NCBI GenBank assembly: GCA_031254105.1
Contig: JAIRVB010000016.1
Span: 29,487-93,486 of the forward strand
Direction of reading: 5' to 3'
Origin: Chitinispirillales bacterium
Lineage (GTDB): Bacteria; Fibrobacterota; Chitinivibrionia; Chitinivibrionales; Chitinispirillaceae
DNA length: 64,000 nt
Shown: positions 35,884 through 45,737 of the stretch, piece by piece
How positions within the stretch are numbered: position 1 is the first letter of the stretch
Layout: each line of letters begins with the position of its first letter
Notes under the pieces: model-generated
What the model was told of the DNA's origin: nothing
Databases searched by the model: none
Seen by the model: only the letters and a program-made list of their open reading frames with translations
Translations under genes and position numbers: made by a program

Positions 35884-37286
35884 ATCCCCCCCAATACGCC
35901 AGGAGCGGGAGCACGCTCAGCGCTGTACTTATTTTCGCGTCTGTCGGATTGATCGTTGTCACGCTGTACCTGGCTCATCAGGCCCGCAGTTCGGCCCAGG
36001 CTTTACGCTCCCCCGCCGCGCTGCAGGCTTTGCTTAACGCGCGCTCAGGAATTTACCACGGTATCGAAATACTTGAATTTGGAGATGCGCGGGATACCTC
36101 TGATATCATTGATACCATCTCCGCGCTTGATCATCTCTTTCGCATGGATATGTTTAACGGCGTGGAACAAGACACCACCGGTTCGGATGAATTTACCGAT
36201 ATGAATATCGCTAAAACGGCATTCCTTTACACAGATGACAGCGTTAACGTATCGGAAATCACCACCTCTGTTCATGGTATATATAATCTTATCACATCGG
36301 TCTCTACAGTAAACGATATAAAGCGCACGGTTGAGGCGCTATTGGGCTGCGGGCCGCCGGCAAAACCCGATACTGTTTTGATCCTTGAAAACAATTTGCC
36401 TGTCACGGGTCAATTCAGAGGCAAAGCGCATCAGGAAATTAAAGCTCTGGATACGTTATCAGGCACTACCGGCAAGCCTTATTCAAAGAGCCTGGAAGAG
36501 CGGGTGAAAAGCTTTATTTCTGAGATCAACAATCAAAACAGTACAGCCGAAGACAGCACCATTTTTGACGTTCCGCTCACAATTCAGTCAAGCAGCGCTC
36601 TTGGCACAATACCCGATACCGTCAAGGGGCATCTGCTGCTTGACGGCGCGTTTTCAGAGGTTGTATGGAGAGAAAAGCGTAAAATAATAATTTACGGCGA
36701 TTTGCAAATTACCGGTTCATTTAAACTGCAGGATCTGGAACTCAGCGCGGGCGGAGAGATCAGAATTCTGGATAAAGCGTCGCTTATAAATGTATCTCTT
36801 TTTTCAAAAAACAGAATCTTCATAGGCGACAACGCAGTATTTCAAGGAAACGGCCTAAGCATGGGCAGTATTAATGTTTATGGTAAAGCGGAAATCAAAG
36901 GCAAAAGTTCCCTTATAGCAACCGGCTCCTTAAGCAATCAGAGCAAGCATAATAATTACTCGATTTTTATCTCTGAGTCGTCAACGTTTGACGGCACGGC
37001 TGTAGCGCTTGGTAATCCAGGGGGGATCAAAACCGATCCCGACACAAAACTCAAAGGCATACTGTGGGCTCAAAAACTTGTGTGCCACAGCGGTAAACTT
37101 TCAGGGATCATAAGAGCGCGGTACCTGTTTGACTGTTCAAACTCAAGCAGCGACTCAATTGTTAATGTTTCAAAGCTTACCGAAAACAGCTTTACCGGCA
37201 CTATTGAACCGCTCTCCTCTATAGTCAATTACAAGATGCCTTACTTTATGGGCGCGCTTCAGATCATAAACTGGAGAGAGTTCTAA
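35880..37286 (+). CDS. Large pseudopilin-like protein (GspK position) with beta-solenoid-like C-terminal half
   Basis: 468 residues, GTG start coupled to gspC. N-terminal hydrophobic helix (STLSAVLIFASVGLIVVTLYLAHQARS) resembles a pilin stem but lacks a clear GFxxxE cleavage motif. Residues about 50-180 contain GspK-like text (LLNARSGIYHGIEIL). From about 270 on there is a run of short beta strands (IIIYGDLQITGSFKL, ILDKASLINVSLFSKNRIFI, MGSINVYGKAEIKGKSSLIAT), suggesting a beta-solenoid like that of bactofilins. In position it matches GspK, the tip minor pseudopilin; the solenoid half is unusual. Confidence 0.55.
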   Translation: MNPPQYARSGSTLSAVLIFASVGLIVVTLYLAHQARSSAQALRSPAALQALLNARSGIYHGIEILEFGDARDTSDIIDTISALDHLFRMDMFNGVEQDTTGSDEFTDMNIAKTAFLYTDDSVNVSEITTSVHGIYNLITSVSTVNDIKRTVEALLGCGPPAKPDTVLILENNLPVTGQFRGKAHQEIKALDTLSGTTGKPYSKSLEERVKSFISEINNQNSTAEDSTIFDVPLTIQSSSALGTIPDTVKGHLLLDGAFSEVVWREKRKIIIYGDLQITGSFKLQDLELSAGGEIRILDKASLINVSLFSKNRIFIGDNAVFQGNGLSMGSINVYGKAEIKGKSSLIATGSLSNQSKHNNYSIFISESSTFDGTAVALGNPGGIKTDPDTKLKGILWAQKLVCHSGKLSGIIRARYLFDCSNSSSDSIVNVSKLTENSFTGTIEPLSSIVNYKMPYFMGALQIINWREF

Positions 37287-37682
37287 ATGATAACAAAGCT
37301 CTCAAACCAGCGCGGCTTTACCATACTTGAACTCATGACAACAATTTTCATTTTTTCTATTGTCTCAATCTCGCTTTTTAAAGGGCTGTCAGCGGGAGAT
37401 AAAATCAGAGGCAGGGCAAACATGGTCAGAGTAGCCGCCGTACTTGCCTCTAACGAAGCGGAGCGCATACGCAACGCCGCATTGCAGGGTATTGAACCGC
37501 AGGAGTTAACATACACGGAAACAGTATCCGGCATTACCTTTGACGTGTTCAGAAGAAAAATAGATAATATAGACGAATCCGGAAGCGGGAAACTTACAGA
37601 GATGGAGATAAGCGTTGAACCGCAAAACAACAACCTTTTTCCATCTTACAAATTCAAACTCGTTCAGGGTTTACACCAATGA
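37287..37682 (+). CDS. Minor pseudopilin (GspI/GspH-like)
   Basis: 131 residues. Type IV pilin-like leader and stem: RGFTILELMTTIFIFSIVSISLF, with the prepilin peptidase site after Gly and Glu at +5. A short globular domain with EAERIRNAALQGIEPQELTYTE follows. Starts directly after the stop of the preceding gene and overlaps the next by 4 bases. Part of the pseudopilus tip complex of the type II system. Confidence 0.8.
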   Translation: MITKLSNQRGFTILELMTTIFIFSIVSISLFKGLSAGDKIRGRANMVRVAAVLASNEAERIRNAALQGIEPQELTYTETVSGITFDVFRRKIDNIDESGSGKLTEMEISVEPQNNNLFPSYKFKLVQGLHQ

Positions 37683-38179
37683 GAAAAGCCGGCATAAATG
37701 GTATGACCCTTATGGAACTTATGGTAACCATATCAATTTCTACCATAGTTTTCACCCTTATACTTTCCTCATGGAATTATCTCAATAAGCACGTTTTTTA
37801 TCAGGAAAGCAAAGGCATTATCCAGGATGAAACCGCCCGCATCGCCCAGGAATTGATGCTCAAACTGCGAAGAACGCCGGGAGTTCTGGAGTTTACTTAC
37901 AGTTCAGTAAAACTCCTTGAGCACGACGGCGGCGACACTCTCGAATATGCCTTTGACGGAAGAGACCTGACTAGGAACGGGATGCCGGTGGCATTTAATA
38001 CCAGCGGCGGCAGGATAACTTCATTCGATGTAAACAGCCAAAGCGATCAGACCGCCGAACACCTGCTGCTTGAGATCGCCATCTCCTCCTCAGATAACCG
38101 CAACAACAGCGATACAAACCGTTTTGTTGTAAATGTAAAAAATGGCGGCGCGTTTTCAGAGTCTGATTTTTTGTGGTAA
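37679..38179 (+). CDS. Minor pseudopilin (GspJ-like)
   Basis: 166 residues, ATGA overlap with the previous pseudopilin. Leader GMTLMELMVTISISTIVFTLIL with the cleavage-site Gly and Glu +5. The body (IIQDETARIAQELMLKLRRTPGVLEFTYSSVKLLEHDGGDTLEYAF) matches the prepilin-like/GspJ pattern. It is the last gene of the type II operon visible here; gspF and gspG are not in the window. Confidence 0.75.
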   Translation: MRKAGINGMTLMELMVTISISTIVFTLILSSWNYLNKHVFYQESKGIIQDETARIAQELMLKLRRTPGVLEFTYSSVKLLEHDGGDTLEYAFDGRDLTRNGMPVAFNTSGGRITSFDVNSQSDQTAEHLLLEIAISSSDNRNNSDTNRFVVNVKNGGAFSESDFLW

Positions 38180-38341
38180 CAGCAGCTGTTAATCACGATA
38201 ATTCTCAATAACTTTTGTTGTTTACCTTATCAAAAAAAGATACTCTGCGGTAATAAGCGCTCATTTTGTCTTTGGGCATACAGTTATAAATATTTCTAAC
38301 GCGCAAACCAAACTTTAAGCCAGGAACATGTTTATCCGACC

Positions 38342-40660
38342 TCATGTCAAAAGATCCGCTTCACCCGTAGACTGTATCAAAATAGTGGTAGGCATCCCGT
38401 GAAGAAGCGATCCGAAAGAATCCTGAAACCGCAAAGCATCGGTATCAGCGTTAACCTGAAAGCCCATAAACACAACTGTCGCGCAGGCGGAATGCTTACG
38501 CAGCAGATTGGGGAATGTGTCCTCAGAAAAGATCAGCTCAATAGCAACATCCATTCTCGCAGCCTCAATGAGCTGCTTCAGCTCTTTATAGGCGCGGGAA
38601 CGTTCTTCGGAGGAACTTACAACGCGCAAGATTCTGATTTTAGTACCTGACCATTCGGAGTTAAGCGAGATCAGATAAGCCAGAATTACCATAAGAGAAC
38701 CATTGCGCATCCCCCGCCACCAAATATCAATACACCTCGGAGAGCCTTTGCGCGCAACAGGATCGGGAAGATCTTTACCGTGAATAAGCCCAACGCTCAT
38801 GTTGAGACTTGCGGCGGTGTGTACGGAGTTTATGACACCACGGGCGTTAGCGGTATCGCTTGACCAGCCAAAAATAGCCAGGTTAGGCTTTATAGGCCCC
38901 AGGGAGTTTGACTGCAAAAAGTGAGTCATACCCAAATTAAAATCAGGCGTGACAAGTACTTCGGGGAACGCTTTTATATCGTTTTTATTGACAAATTCAT
39001 TAAATGAAAGAAGCGCCTCCGCGCGTTTTTGGGCCATCTCCGAAAACTCTCCCTTAACAAACGCTGCAACTGTCATTATGCCGCGCCCGCTTGAAAGCCA
39101 TTCGGAATACTTGATTAGCTCAAGCCTGCTTGTCGGGCTGCCGGAAAAAACCACTATTGTCGGACGCCAGTTTTTGGAGTGCATCGGAAGAGAGGAGAGC
39201 GTCAATAAATTATCGCGTGTGCGTGAGTAGTAAAACCCTCTGCGGCCGTCACCGAAAGAGGCTGCCATAACATATTTCTGAACATACAGATATATAACGG
39301 CAAAGAAAGCCGCCGCAAAAGCCGCCGCTTTAAAGTTTATGACAAAAGTTACCGCAAAACATATAATAGCCCCCAAAAGCGCCGCTGACCAATGAAAAAA
39401 TTTAAACCTTGGGCGAAAAGAGGGATTGCGGCCAAAAGACTCCGTAAACGCCGCCAGATTGACAGTTCCATAAGACCACAAAAAAAGCATAGTGACAACA
39501 GAAGCCACCATATTTAAAGCTTTACCGTCTCCGCCGTTACGCGCCGCGTATATTACAATAAATGTTAAGATAATTGACAGAATAAGCGCCCTGCGGGGTT
39601 CCCCGGTTTTAGTTACTTTCGCGAAAATGTTCACAGGCTTCAAAAGTTTATCCTGCGCAAGCGCCTGCAAAACCCTTGGCGCCCCAAGAATCGATCCGAG
39701 CGCGTTTGAAAGCGTTGCCGCAAACACTCCAAGCACAACAAGAAAACCAAAAACCGAACCCAACCTAATGAGGCTGAAATACGGACTGGTCAAAAGCGCC
39801 TCGCGGTCTACCGCGCCGCCTACAAGAATTATCTGAACCACGTATACCGCAAGCCCGGTAAAAATAGCGGCTAATGTTCCCTGCGGAATAGAGCGGCTTG
39901 GAGTCTTGAGGTCGCCGGACATATTCACACCTGTAAGTATTCCGGTGGCAGCCGGAAAGTAGATAGCAAACAGCACCCAGAACGGAACAGGAATCTCTTT
40001 TATTGACTTTAGAAATTCGGGGTCTGCGGCTGTGAGGTTTGTCATCAACAATTGAGGATCAAATTTTACCGCCGCGCCTATAAGAAATGTAAGCACAGAC
40101 AGAGCAAGTATTATTAAAATGAAAAACTGAGCTTTTAGAATTACAGAAGCGCCCTTTAATGAAAAAAACGCGACCGCCGCAAAAACAGTAAACACTATTA
40201 CGGCAAAATGAGGCTCAAGAACGGGAAACGTGCGTACAACCGCTTCTGTAAATCCAAGCAGATAGAAGGGAATAGAAAGCGCGTTGGCTAAAAAAAGCGT
40301 CAGCGCGATGGTTCCGCCGAATTCAGGTCCAAGCGTGCGTGAGATAAGATAGTAAACTCCCCCGCCCTTAACCTCGGTATTTGTCGCTATCGCTGATATG
40401 GAAATTCCCGTAAGGGTGGTGATAAGTTTTGCGATTCCAAGGATAAAAAGAGCGCCGTATATCCCTGAATGCCCCATAACAAAACCGGCGCGCAGGAACA
40501 TGACAAGACCCAATATCGTAAGTATCGTTGGAGTAAACACACCGGCGAAAGTGCCGAATTTTTTTATTTCAACAGCCTCTTCGCCCCCACTCCGCTCACT
40601 GCCGCCGGCTTTCTTGGATTGGGATTGGAACGGCGGTGCGGATACCTCTGAAACTGACAT
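38342..40660 (-). CDS. Amino acid-polyamine-organocation family permease, SLC12 (cation-chloride cotransporter)-like
   Basis: 772 residues. After a short polar N-terminus, about 12 membrane spans begin KFGTFAGVFTPTILTILGLVMFLRAGFVMG, the hallmark of SLC12-type transporters, with TGISISAIATNTEVKGGGVYYLISRTLGPEFGG and FPAATGILTGVNMSGDLKTPSRSIPQGTL. A soluble C-terminal domain of about 280 residues (RPTIVVFSGSPTSRLELIKYSEWLSSG) follows, as in the eukaryotic cation-chloride cotransporters. Transported ions cannot be read from the sequence. Confidence 0.85.
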   Translation of the reverse strand: MSVSEVSAPPFQSQSKKAGGSERSGGEEAVEIKKFGTFAGVFTPTILTILGLVMFLRAGFVMGHSGIYGALFILGIAKLITTLTGISISAIATNTEVKGGGVYYLISRTLGPEFGGTIALTLFLANALSIPFYLLGFTEAVVRTFPVLEPHFAVIVFTVFAAVAFFSLKGASVILKAQFFILIILALSVLTFLIGAAVKFDPQLLMTNLTAADPEFLKSIKEIPVPFWVLFAIYFPAATGILTGVNMSGDLKTPSRSIPQGTLAAIFTGLAVYVVQIILVGGAVDREALLTSPYFSLIRLGSVFGFLVVLGVFAATLSNALGSILGAPRVLQALAQDKLLKPVNIFAKVTKTGEPRRALILSIILTFIVIYAARNGGDGKALNMVASVVTMLFLWSYGTVNLAAFTESFGRNPSFRPRFKFFHWSAALLGAIICFAVTFVINFKAAAFAAAFFAVIYLYVQKYVMAASFGDGRRGFYYSRTRDNLLTLSSLPMHSKNWRPTIVVFSGSPTSRLELIKYSEWLSSGRGIMTVAAFVKGEFSEMAQKRAEALLSFNEFVNKNDIKAFPEVLVTPDFNLGMTHFLQSNSLGPIKPNLAIFGWSSDTANARGVINSVHTAASLNMSVGLIHGKDLPDPVARKGSPRCIDIWWRGMRNGSLMVILAYLISLNSEWSGTKIRILRVVSSSEERSRAYKELKQLIEAARMDVAIELIFSEDTFPNLLRKHSACATVVFMGFQVNADTDALRFQDSFGSLLHGMPTTILIQSTGEADLLT

Positions 40661-40678
40661 GAATTCCTCTTTTTATTT

Positions 40679-40750
40679 GTATGGGCAGTAAACGCCCGTG
40701 AGATAATTTTATCATTTGTACGGGTAGCGGGCACCCGCAAGGGTTACCCC
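40679..40750. repeat. GC-rich hairpins upstream of the permease gene
   Basis: GGGCAGTAAACGCCC and GGGTAGCGGGCACCCGCAAGGGTTACCC are palindromic words of the dispersed GC-rich family also seen at 12.6, 14.5, 22.9 and 51.3 kb. Confidence 0.5.
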
Positions 40751-40826
40751 TATGACGCAATTATTACTCATTATCATTTGTATAGGCATCTCTCCTGTCC
40801 TCCGCCCTATCACACATACCCTGTCT

Positions 40827-42212
40827 CTACTGGCCGATTCTTTTCTCAGGAACCGTTAAGTGCTCCTCCTCCACGACAGAGTCTATTACCTCATCTGTTT
40901 TCTCATCATCGCCAAAAAGCGCCCTGTAAACTTCCGAAGCTGTAAACGCTACTGCCGTATCAGAATCTTCCCGCAATGTTTTAAGAGCGTCGCGGCTTCG
41001 TGTTTCCTTAAGCTTTCCCAGCGCGATCATAATCTCTATTTTAAGCTCCGGCTCCTCAAACCTGCTCAGCATTGAAACAAGAATGGCTGAAGAGGACCTA
41101 TCCCCTGTCTCTCCAATAAGAGAGACCGCAAGCCTGCGCAAACGAAGCTGTATCTTCGGATCTGTGACAATAACACTCAGGTGAGGCAAATAAGTCTCGT
41201 ACTGATCCTTTATCCTGTCTATAGCCGCTTTAACAATCTCAGGGTCAAAAGGAATTTGATCGTAAAGGTTTTGAAGCTTTATAAGTTCATCGACAACCTG
41301 AATTCTTCGCTCGAAATGCTCTTGCGGCATTCCGGAAAGCGCGTCTATCCGCAACGCGTTCCACTGCGATTCCTCTTTCAGCATTTTAAGCTCACGCCTG
41401 AAAGCGGTAAGCGTATCGCGTTGAGCGTCTATTCTGTCTTCGATACCCGCAAGACCATCCATGCTGTTAAGCCCGTGTCCAATATTTACTTTAAGACCTG
41501 CCCGCACACCTGGTTTTATAACTTTACGGTTTTTGTCAGAAAACATCCCAGGCAGATCAACCACGCCTACGCTGAACTCAAGCCTGTCGCGTATTATGCG
41601 TTTTGTAGCAAAAAGAGCAAAGATTATTTCCGCGGAGCGCCTCTGCGCTTCAAGGGTGACATAGGCCCCTGCGCCTATGTATTTTTCAAAGCCAACAAAC
41701 GGGTTAAACCTGTCGGGCTTTATAATGTAATCTATCGCGGTGATAACGCCGGTATGCACCCGCAGTTTCAACTCCTCACTGCTTTTGGCTGCCGCGATAT
41801 ACAGCTCGTTATGCGGATATCCCCTTTTTCCCTTCCCAAAATAAACAGCCTCACGGTTAGCGTACAGATTCTGTGTCCCTATTGTAACCGTTGGCCAGTA
41901 CAGGGCAGGCCCTTCCTTTAAAACACAAGCCTTGAATCCCATCGTAAATCCATCAGCGTAGCCCAGATCAAAATTCACCCATTCGGAAATCCCAAGGTGA
42001 ACCCTGTGGAAAGAGGAAGCTTGAGAGAAAGAGAATGTATCTGTCAGCCAAAAAAGATCCGCGTCAACTACAATTCTATCGCCGGCAATCATATCCGCAC
42101 TCGGGACAAGCTGAAGCGTCCCCCAGCGGGTCTTTGCAGATGGTACAAAAAACAACCCTGCCGCCAAAAGTATAACGACAAACCTCGCGAGATTACGTCC
42201 GTCAATCCACAT
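40827..42212 (-). CDS. Exported barrel-like protein with HEAT repeats
   Basis: 461 residues. Signal peptide (LARFVVILLAAGLFFVPSAKT). Residues about 30-250 are rich in alternating polar/hydrophobic strands (FHRVHLGISEWVNFDLGYADGFTMGFKA ... FNPFVGFEKYIGAGAYVTLEAQRRSAEIIFALFATKR), consistent with an outer-membrane-like beta barrel. A coiled-coil section (IDAQRDTLTAFRRELKMLKEES) and HEAT-like repeats follow (LRRLAVSLIGETGDRSSSAILVSMLSRFEEPELKIEIMIALGKLKE). Function not recognised. Confidence 0.65.
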   Translation of the reverse strand: MWIDGRNLARFVVILLAAGLFFVPSAKTRWGTLQLVPSADMIAGDRIVVDADLFWLTDTFSFSQASSFHRVHLGISEWVNFDLGYADGFTMGFKACVLKEGPALYWPTVTIGTQNLYANREAVYFGKGKRGYPHNELYIAAAKSSEELKLRVHTGVITAIDYIIKPDRFNPFVGFEKYIGAGAYVTLEAQRRSAEIIFALFATKRIIRDRLEFSVGVVDLPGMFSDKNRKVIKPGVRAGLKVNIGHGLNSMDGLAGIEDRIDAQRDTLTAFRRELKMLKEESQWNALRIDALSGMPQEHFERRIQVVDELIKLQNLYDQIPFDPEIVKAAIDRIKDQYETYLPHLSVIVTDPKIQLRLRRLAVSLIGETGDRSSSAILVSMLSRFEEPELKIEIMIALGKLKETRSRDALKTLREDSDTAVAFTASEVYRALFGDDEKTDEVIDSVVEEEHLTVPEKRIGQ

Positions 42213-42298
42213 TTGAGACGCCCTTTCAGGCTGTTAAGTAAAAACAACCGGCCGAAGCTAACTAATAATTAACAACTGATAATCACCGGCTAAAAGCC

Positions 42299-42784
42299 TC
42301 AACAGTTGAAGTTATCCTCTTCCCGCTCACCTTCCGCCTCAAAATCCGCAGCCGCTTCCTCTGTCACTTTGTCAACACTGGCCGATACATCAAAAACACT
42401 CTCATCCTGCTGCGCCGGTTCATCGGAAACACTGGCCGGATGCTCCGCCGCGTCTGACTGGGGCTGCTGCGCGGCTTGCGTACGGGGCGCAGCCGGCAAT
42501 CGGTCGCGGATCTCCGTAAGCAGCCTTATAATAATATCATTCTGCTTCACAACCCTGTCAAGAGGATTGAATTGACGGGTTCGGTTGTTAGTGTTAGGAT
42601 TATTGCTGCCGCTGTCGGGACGGCGGCGCAAACCGCCGTTATTGTGCTGCTGGCCGCTGTTGTAGCCGCCGTATTGATAACCGGGACTCTGATATGGACG
42701 GCTCTTGTTGTCGCCGTATTTGTTGGGGATAGATCTGCGGGTCAGGGGGCTGTGATTGCCCCGGTTAGACTCATCATGAAACAT
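42299..42784 (-). CDS. Hypothetical Asn/Gly/Pro-rich protein
   Basis: 161 residues from the ATG at 42784, chosen because AAGGAG lies 8 bases upstream; the longer frame has no such site. N-terminal half disordered and rich in Asn, Gly, Tyr and Arg (YGGYNSGQQHNNGG). Then a short helix QFNPLDRVVKQNDIIIRLLTEIRDRL, then an acidic Ala/Glu tail ending NFNC. No domain recognised. The helix might mediate oligomerisation. Confidence 0.55.
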   Translation of the reverse strand: MFHDESNRGNHSPLTRRSIPNKYGDNKSRPYQSPGYQYGGYNSGQQHNNGGLRRRPDSGSNNPNTNNRTRQFNPLDRVVKQNDIIIRLLTEIRDRLPAAPRTQAAQQPQSDAAEHPASVSDEPAQQDESVFDVSASVDKVTEEAAADFEAEGEREEDNFNC

Positions 42785-43178
42785 GACAGGAAAACTCCTT
42801 TTCTGGTAATGATTGGTGCGATGCGAGAACATAACCGCGTCAGCACTTTTTTTGGTAATAATTAACGCAATGCGGGAACACTGCCGCATCCGCGCCTGTT
42901 TTAGTATCTGTTTTTTTACAGTATAGTTTATCCATCCGAAAAAAACCGCGCACGTTACCCCGCGAAAGCGGGAGTCTGTTGTTCTTATCCTGAAACAAAA
43001 GATGTGAACACCGCTTCCCGGAACGAATGAGAGATACGTCCCTTTTCAAGCAAATCAGCTATAAATATAACTTAAAATACTAATACCGTGAATTATACAA
43101 CAAAACTATGCACAGTTACAAGTTGATGGCACCGGATAACTAAAAAACACTTGCTTTTTGCTTTACTGGTTCTAAGTT
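42785..43178. other. Intergenic region between miaA and the Asn-rich gene
   Basis: About 390 bases without a supported gene. Contains a family C hairpin at 42957-43025 and a short heptamer-periodic stretch at about 43166-43192 (ACTGGTT, CTAAGTT, CTAAAAT, TCTAAAC) that overlaps the 3' end of miaA. Confidence 0.5.
42957..43025. repeat. GC hairpin repeat, family C copy 4 (diverged)
   Basis: CCCCGCGAAAGCGGGAGTC, TTGTTCTTATCC and CACCGCTTCCCGGAACGAATG keep the word order of the copies at 25.1 and 26.1 kb, but the right-hand stem is degenerate. Confidence 0.5.
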
Positions 43179-44105
43179 CTAAAATTCTAAACGCTCAAAC
43201 CACCTATACAGCCGCGAATCATCTTCATCCGACAGATCTATAAAATGCTGCGCGCCGGTTTTATTACGCAGCCAGGTCATCTGGCGCTTTGCATAACGGC
43301 GTGAATTCTGTTTTATAAGGTTTGAGGCGCAAGTTAAACCGCACTCCCCCCTCTCAACGTCAAAAAACTCCCGGTAGCCCACACATACCATCCCAGGACT
43401 CATTTCCGTATAGCCTCTGGCGCGTAAACTCAAAAATTCTTCACGCAGCCCCTGTCCAATCATCATATCAACGCGCCGGTTAATTCTTTCATAAAGAATC
43501 TCCCTGGGGCGGCTGATAACAATGGTACGGAAATCAATATCCTGCGGAGGAGACAGCCGTTCTTTTTGTAAAGCCGAAACAGACTGCCCGCTTCTACTAA
43601 ATATATCAAGCGCCCTCAGCAGCCGCTGTAGATCATTGGGATGTATTCTGGAAGCGGTCTGCGGATCAACCTTCTTTAATCTCTCATGAAGCGAGGGCGC
43701 ACCGCTCACTTTTGCCTCTTCAAGAAGCCTTGTCCTGACTTGCGCATCCGCCTCATCCAAAGCGCGCGCGCCGTTCGACAATATATAAAAATAAAGACCG
43801 GTACCGCCGCAAATCAAAACTTTTTTTTTCCGAACTGCGGATTCCCTTATAATCTTAAGCGCGTCGGACGCAAACGCAAACGCGCTGTAAGCCTGCGACG
43901 GCTCAAGTATATCAATCAACCAGTGATGAACCCTGCCTCTCTGCTCCAGGGTAGGTTTAGCGGTACCCACATCCATAAACCGGTAGATCTGACGAGAATC
44001 GCAGGAGATCACCTCATAGCCGAACCTCTCAGCGGCAGCCAGCGCAAGATCGGTTTTTCCTACAGCCGTAGGGCCAAGAATTACAGGTACTACTATTTTT
44101 TCCAT
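43179..44105 (-). CDS. miaA: tRNA dimethylallyltransferase
   Basis: 308 residues. P-loop ILGPTAVGKTDLAL (10-17), CDSRQIYRFMDVGTAKPT, HHWLIDILEPSQAYS, CGGTGLYFYIL, and the C-terminal GYREF ... QNSRRYAKRQMTWLRN motif. It transfers a dimethylallyl group to A37 of tRNAs reading UNN codons. The last codons coincide with a heptamer-periodic sequence, encoding YRWFERLEF. Confidence 0.93.
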   Translation of the reverse strand: MEKIVVPVILGPTAVGKTDLALAAAERFGYEVISCDSRQIYRFMDVGTAKPTLEQRGRVHHWLIDILEPSQAYSAFAFASDALKIIRESAVRKKKVLICGGTGLYFYILSNGARALDEADAQVRTRLLEEAKVSGAPSLHERLKKVDPQTASRIHPNDLQRLLRALDIFSRSGQSVSALQKERLSPPQDIDFRTIVISRPREILYERINRRVDMMIGQGLREEFLSLRARGYTEMSPGMVCVGYREFFDVERGECGLTCASNLIKQNSRRYAKRQMTWLRNKTGAQHFIDLSDEDDSRLYRWFERLEF

Positions 44106-44410
44106 TTTTTGAGAATGATCATTGCTGCTCGGCGGACCGGTTTCCTTATGGATATGGTATTCTTATGCATGTATCCTATCCCCGCGCTAACCCGCGGAGC
44201 AAAGATACAGCGCCCTTTCAGGGCCGGGATAAACATTACGCATGAATATACATTAAAAAATCAAATCTCTCACATGTTAATAATTATAATCAACCGCTGC
44301 AAGAATGATTATACACGCGTATTGATAATCACAATTAAAAAAGCTATTTTCTAATGCGACGTTTCGTTCAACTATCCTATAAAATATATTAAAGCTAAGA
44401 AGGCTGTCCA
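44106..44410. other. Divergent intergenic region miaA / polysaccharide deacetylase-like gene
   Basis: 305 bases, increasingly AT-rich to the right, no gene. Expected to hold promoters in both directions; none assigned. Confidence 0.4.
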
Positions 44411-45604
44411 ATGAGCGGCAAGAAAAAAAACATTCCACCAAAATCACCACCCAAAAAAAAGTTCTCAATATGGACTTTGTTGATAATAACTGTAATATTT
44501 GGCGCAGCGGGCCTTTTTATTTACCCCGCAGCGCGCGGAATTGCTCTTAGTCTGTTTACAAACATTAATCACGGTCTTACAGCGTCTAAAAATCAGCCGC
44601 AGCGCCCCAGCAGTAAACCGATAACTGCGGACGGCGCGGCTAAACTGCAGAATAATCTTAGCAAAAAATTTGCCGGACTTGAGATGCGTGAATCCGACTA
44701 TTCCACGCAGTTCTACCATCAGGACAGCGTTCTTGAGATAAAAGCAGCGCTTCCGCGAGGACGCCCAATGGAGTGGCTTATATGGAACCTCGCAAGCGCC
44801 GCCTCCTCAACGCCGTACAGCGTTGAGGATGGTGTTTGTGCCACAGAAAATAATTGTGCGGTAACGTTCAGAAGCGCCGACCCCAAATACCCAAAAGTCA
44901 ACTTGAAATTACAACGCTCAGGCCGCTATTTCTCAAACACCGCCAAAATGGCCATACTAATAGAAAACTTCGGGTTTGAAGCAACCCAGACCGCGGTAGA
45001 GTACCTCTCTTTCCCCGAACCGCTCACCATGTCGCTTGTACCAGCTCAGAAACTTGCCCCCTGGACGGCAAAAATAGCTGATGAATACAAAAAAGAAATT
45101 GTGATGCTTCTTCCAATGGAACCGCTTCCCGCGCAGTTCGGCAAATATAAGCAGTCTACGATAATGATACACTATACAGAAGAAAATATACGCGGCCTGA
45201 TATCACAGGCAGCAGCCGCAATACCCAACTTCTCAGGCATATCAAACTTCTACGGAAACCGTGCGCTCGAAGACTCAAGAGTTATGGAGATAGTTCTTTC
45301 TGAAGTTAACAGGCGCAAAGCTTATTTCGTATATACCGAATCCAACCGCAAATCCGTAGCGCCGTCCATTGCGCAAAAACTAAAAGTTCCCGGAGGGCCG
45401 ATTCAAGGGTCAATAGAAGCGTCCGATTCGCCTGAACAGATTAGAGAAAAACTGCGCAGATATTCTGTGGTGGCTGAAAAAACCGGCAAGATTCTTATAA
45501 AAGCGCCGCCCTCACCGGCGTTTATTCAAGCGCTGAAAGGGGAACTTGAGACGTTAAGGCATAACGGGATACGGTTGGTTTATGTGTCGGAGTTGGTGAG
45601 GTAA
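44411..45604 (+). CDS. Divergent polysaccharide deacetylase family protein (YibQ-like)
   Basis: 397 residues. Basic N-terminus (MSGKKKNIPPKSPPKKK), a membrane span (FSIWTLLIITVIFGAAGLFIYPA), a spacer domain, then a YibQ-type domain from about 175: KMAILIENFGFEATQTAVEYLSFPEPLTMSLVP, EIVMLLPMEP, IPNFSGISNFYGNRAL, and LAKP-like terminal strands. In this branch of the deacetylase fold the metal site is only partly kept, so activity is uncertain. Likely acts at the periplasmic side of the envelope. Confidence 0.78.
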   Translation: MSGKKKNIPPKSPPKKKFSIWTLLIITVIFGAAGLFIYPAARGIALSLFTNINHGLTASKNQPQRPSSKPITADGAAKLQNNLSKKFAGLEMRESDYSTQFYHQDSVLEIKAALPRGRPMEWLIWNLASAASSTPYSVEDGVCATENNCAVTFRSADPKYPKVNLKLQRSGRYFSNTAKMAILIENFGFEATQTAVEYLSFPEPLTMSLVPAQKLAPWTAKIADEYKKEIVMLLPMEPLPAQFGKYKQSTIMIHYTEENIRGLISQAAAAIPNFSGISNFYGNRALEDSRVMEIVLSEVNRRKAYFVYTESNRKSVAPSIAQKLKVPGGPIQGSIEASDSPEQIREKLRRYSVVAEKTGKILIKAPPSPAFIQALKGELETLRHNGIRLVYVSELVR

Positions 45605-45737
45605 ATATAATCCCAAATTGTCCGTTAGAAGATTTTTGAAAAATGAAAAGTATTACTCCTAATGGACATCATTAGAATAACGCATTGGCAGTTAATGAGT
45701 TATAAAAAATAGCCATTTACATTAGAGTAGTCAAAAT

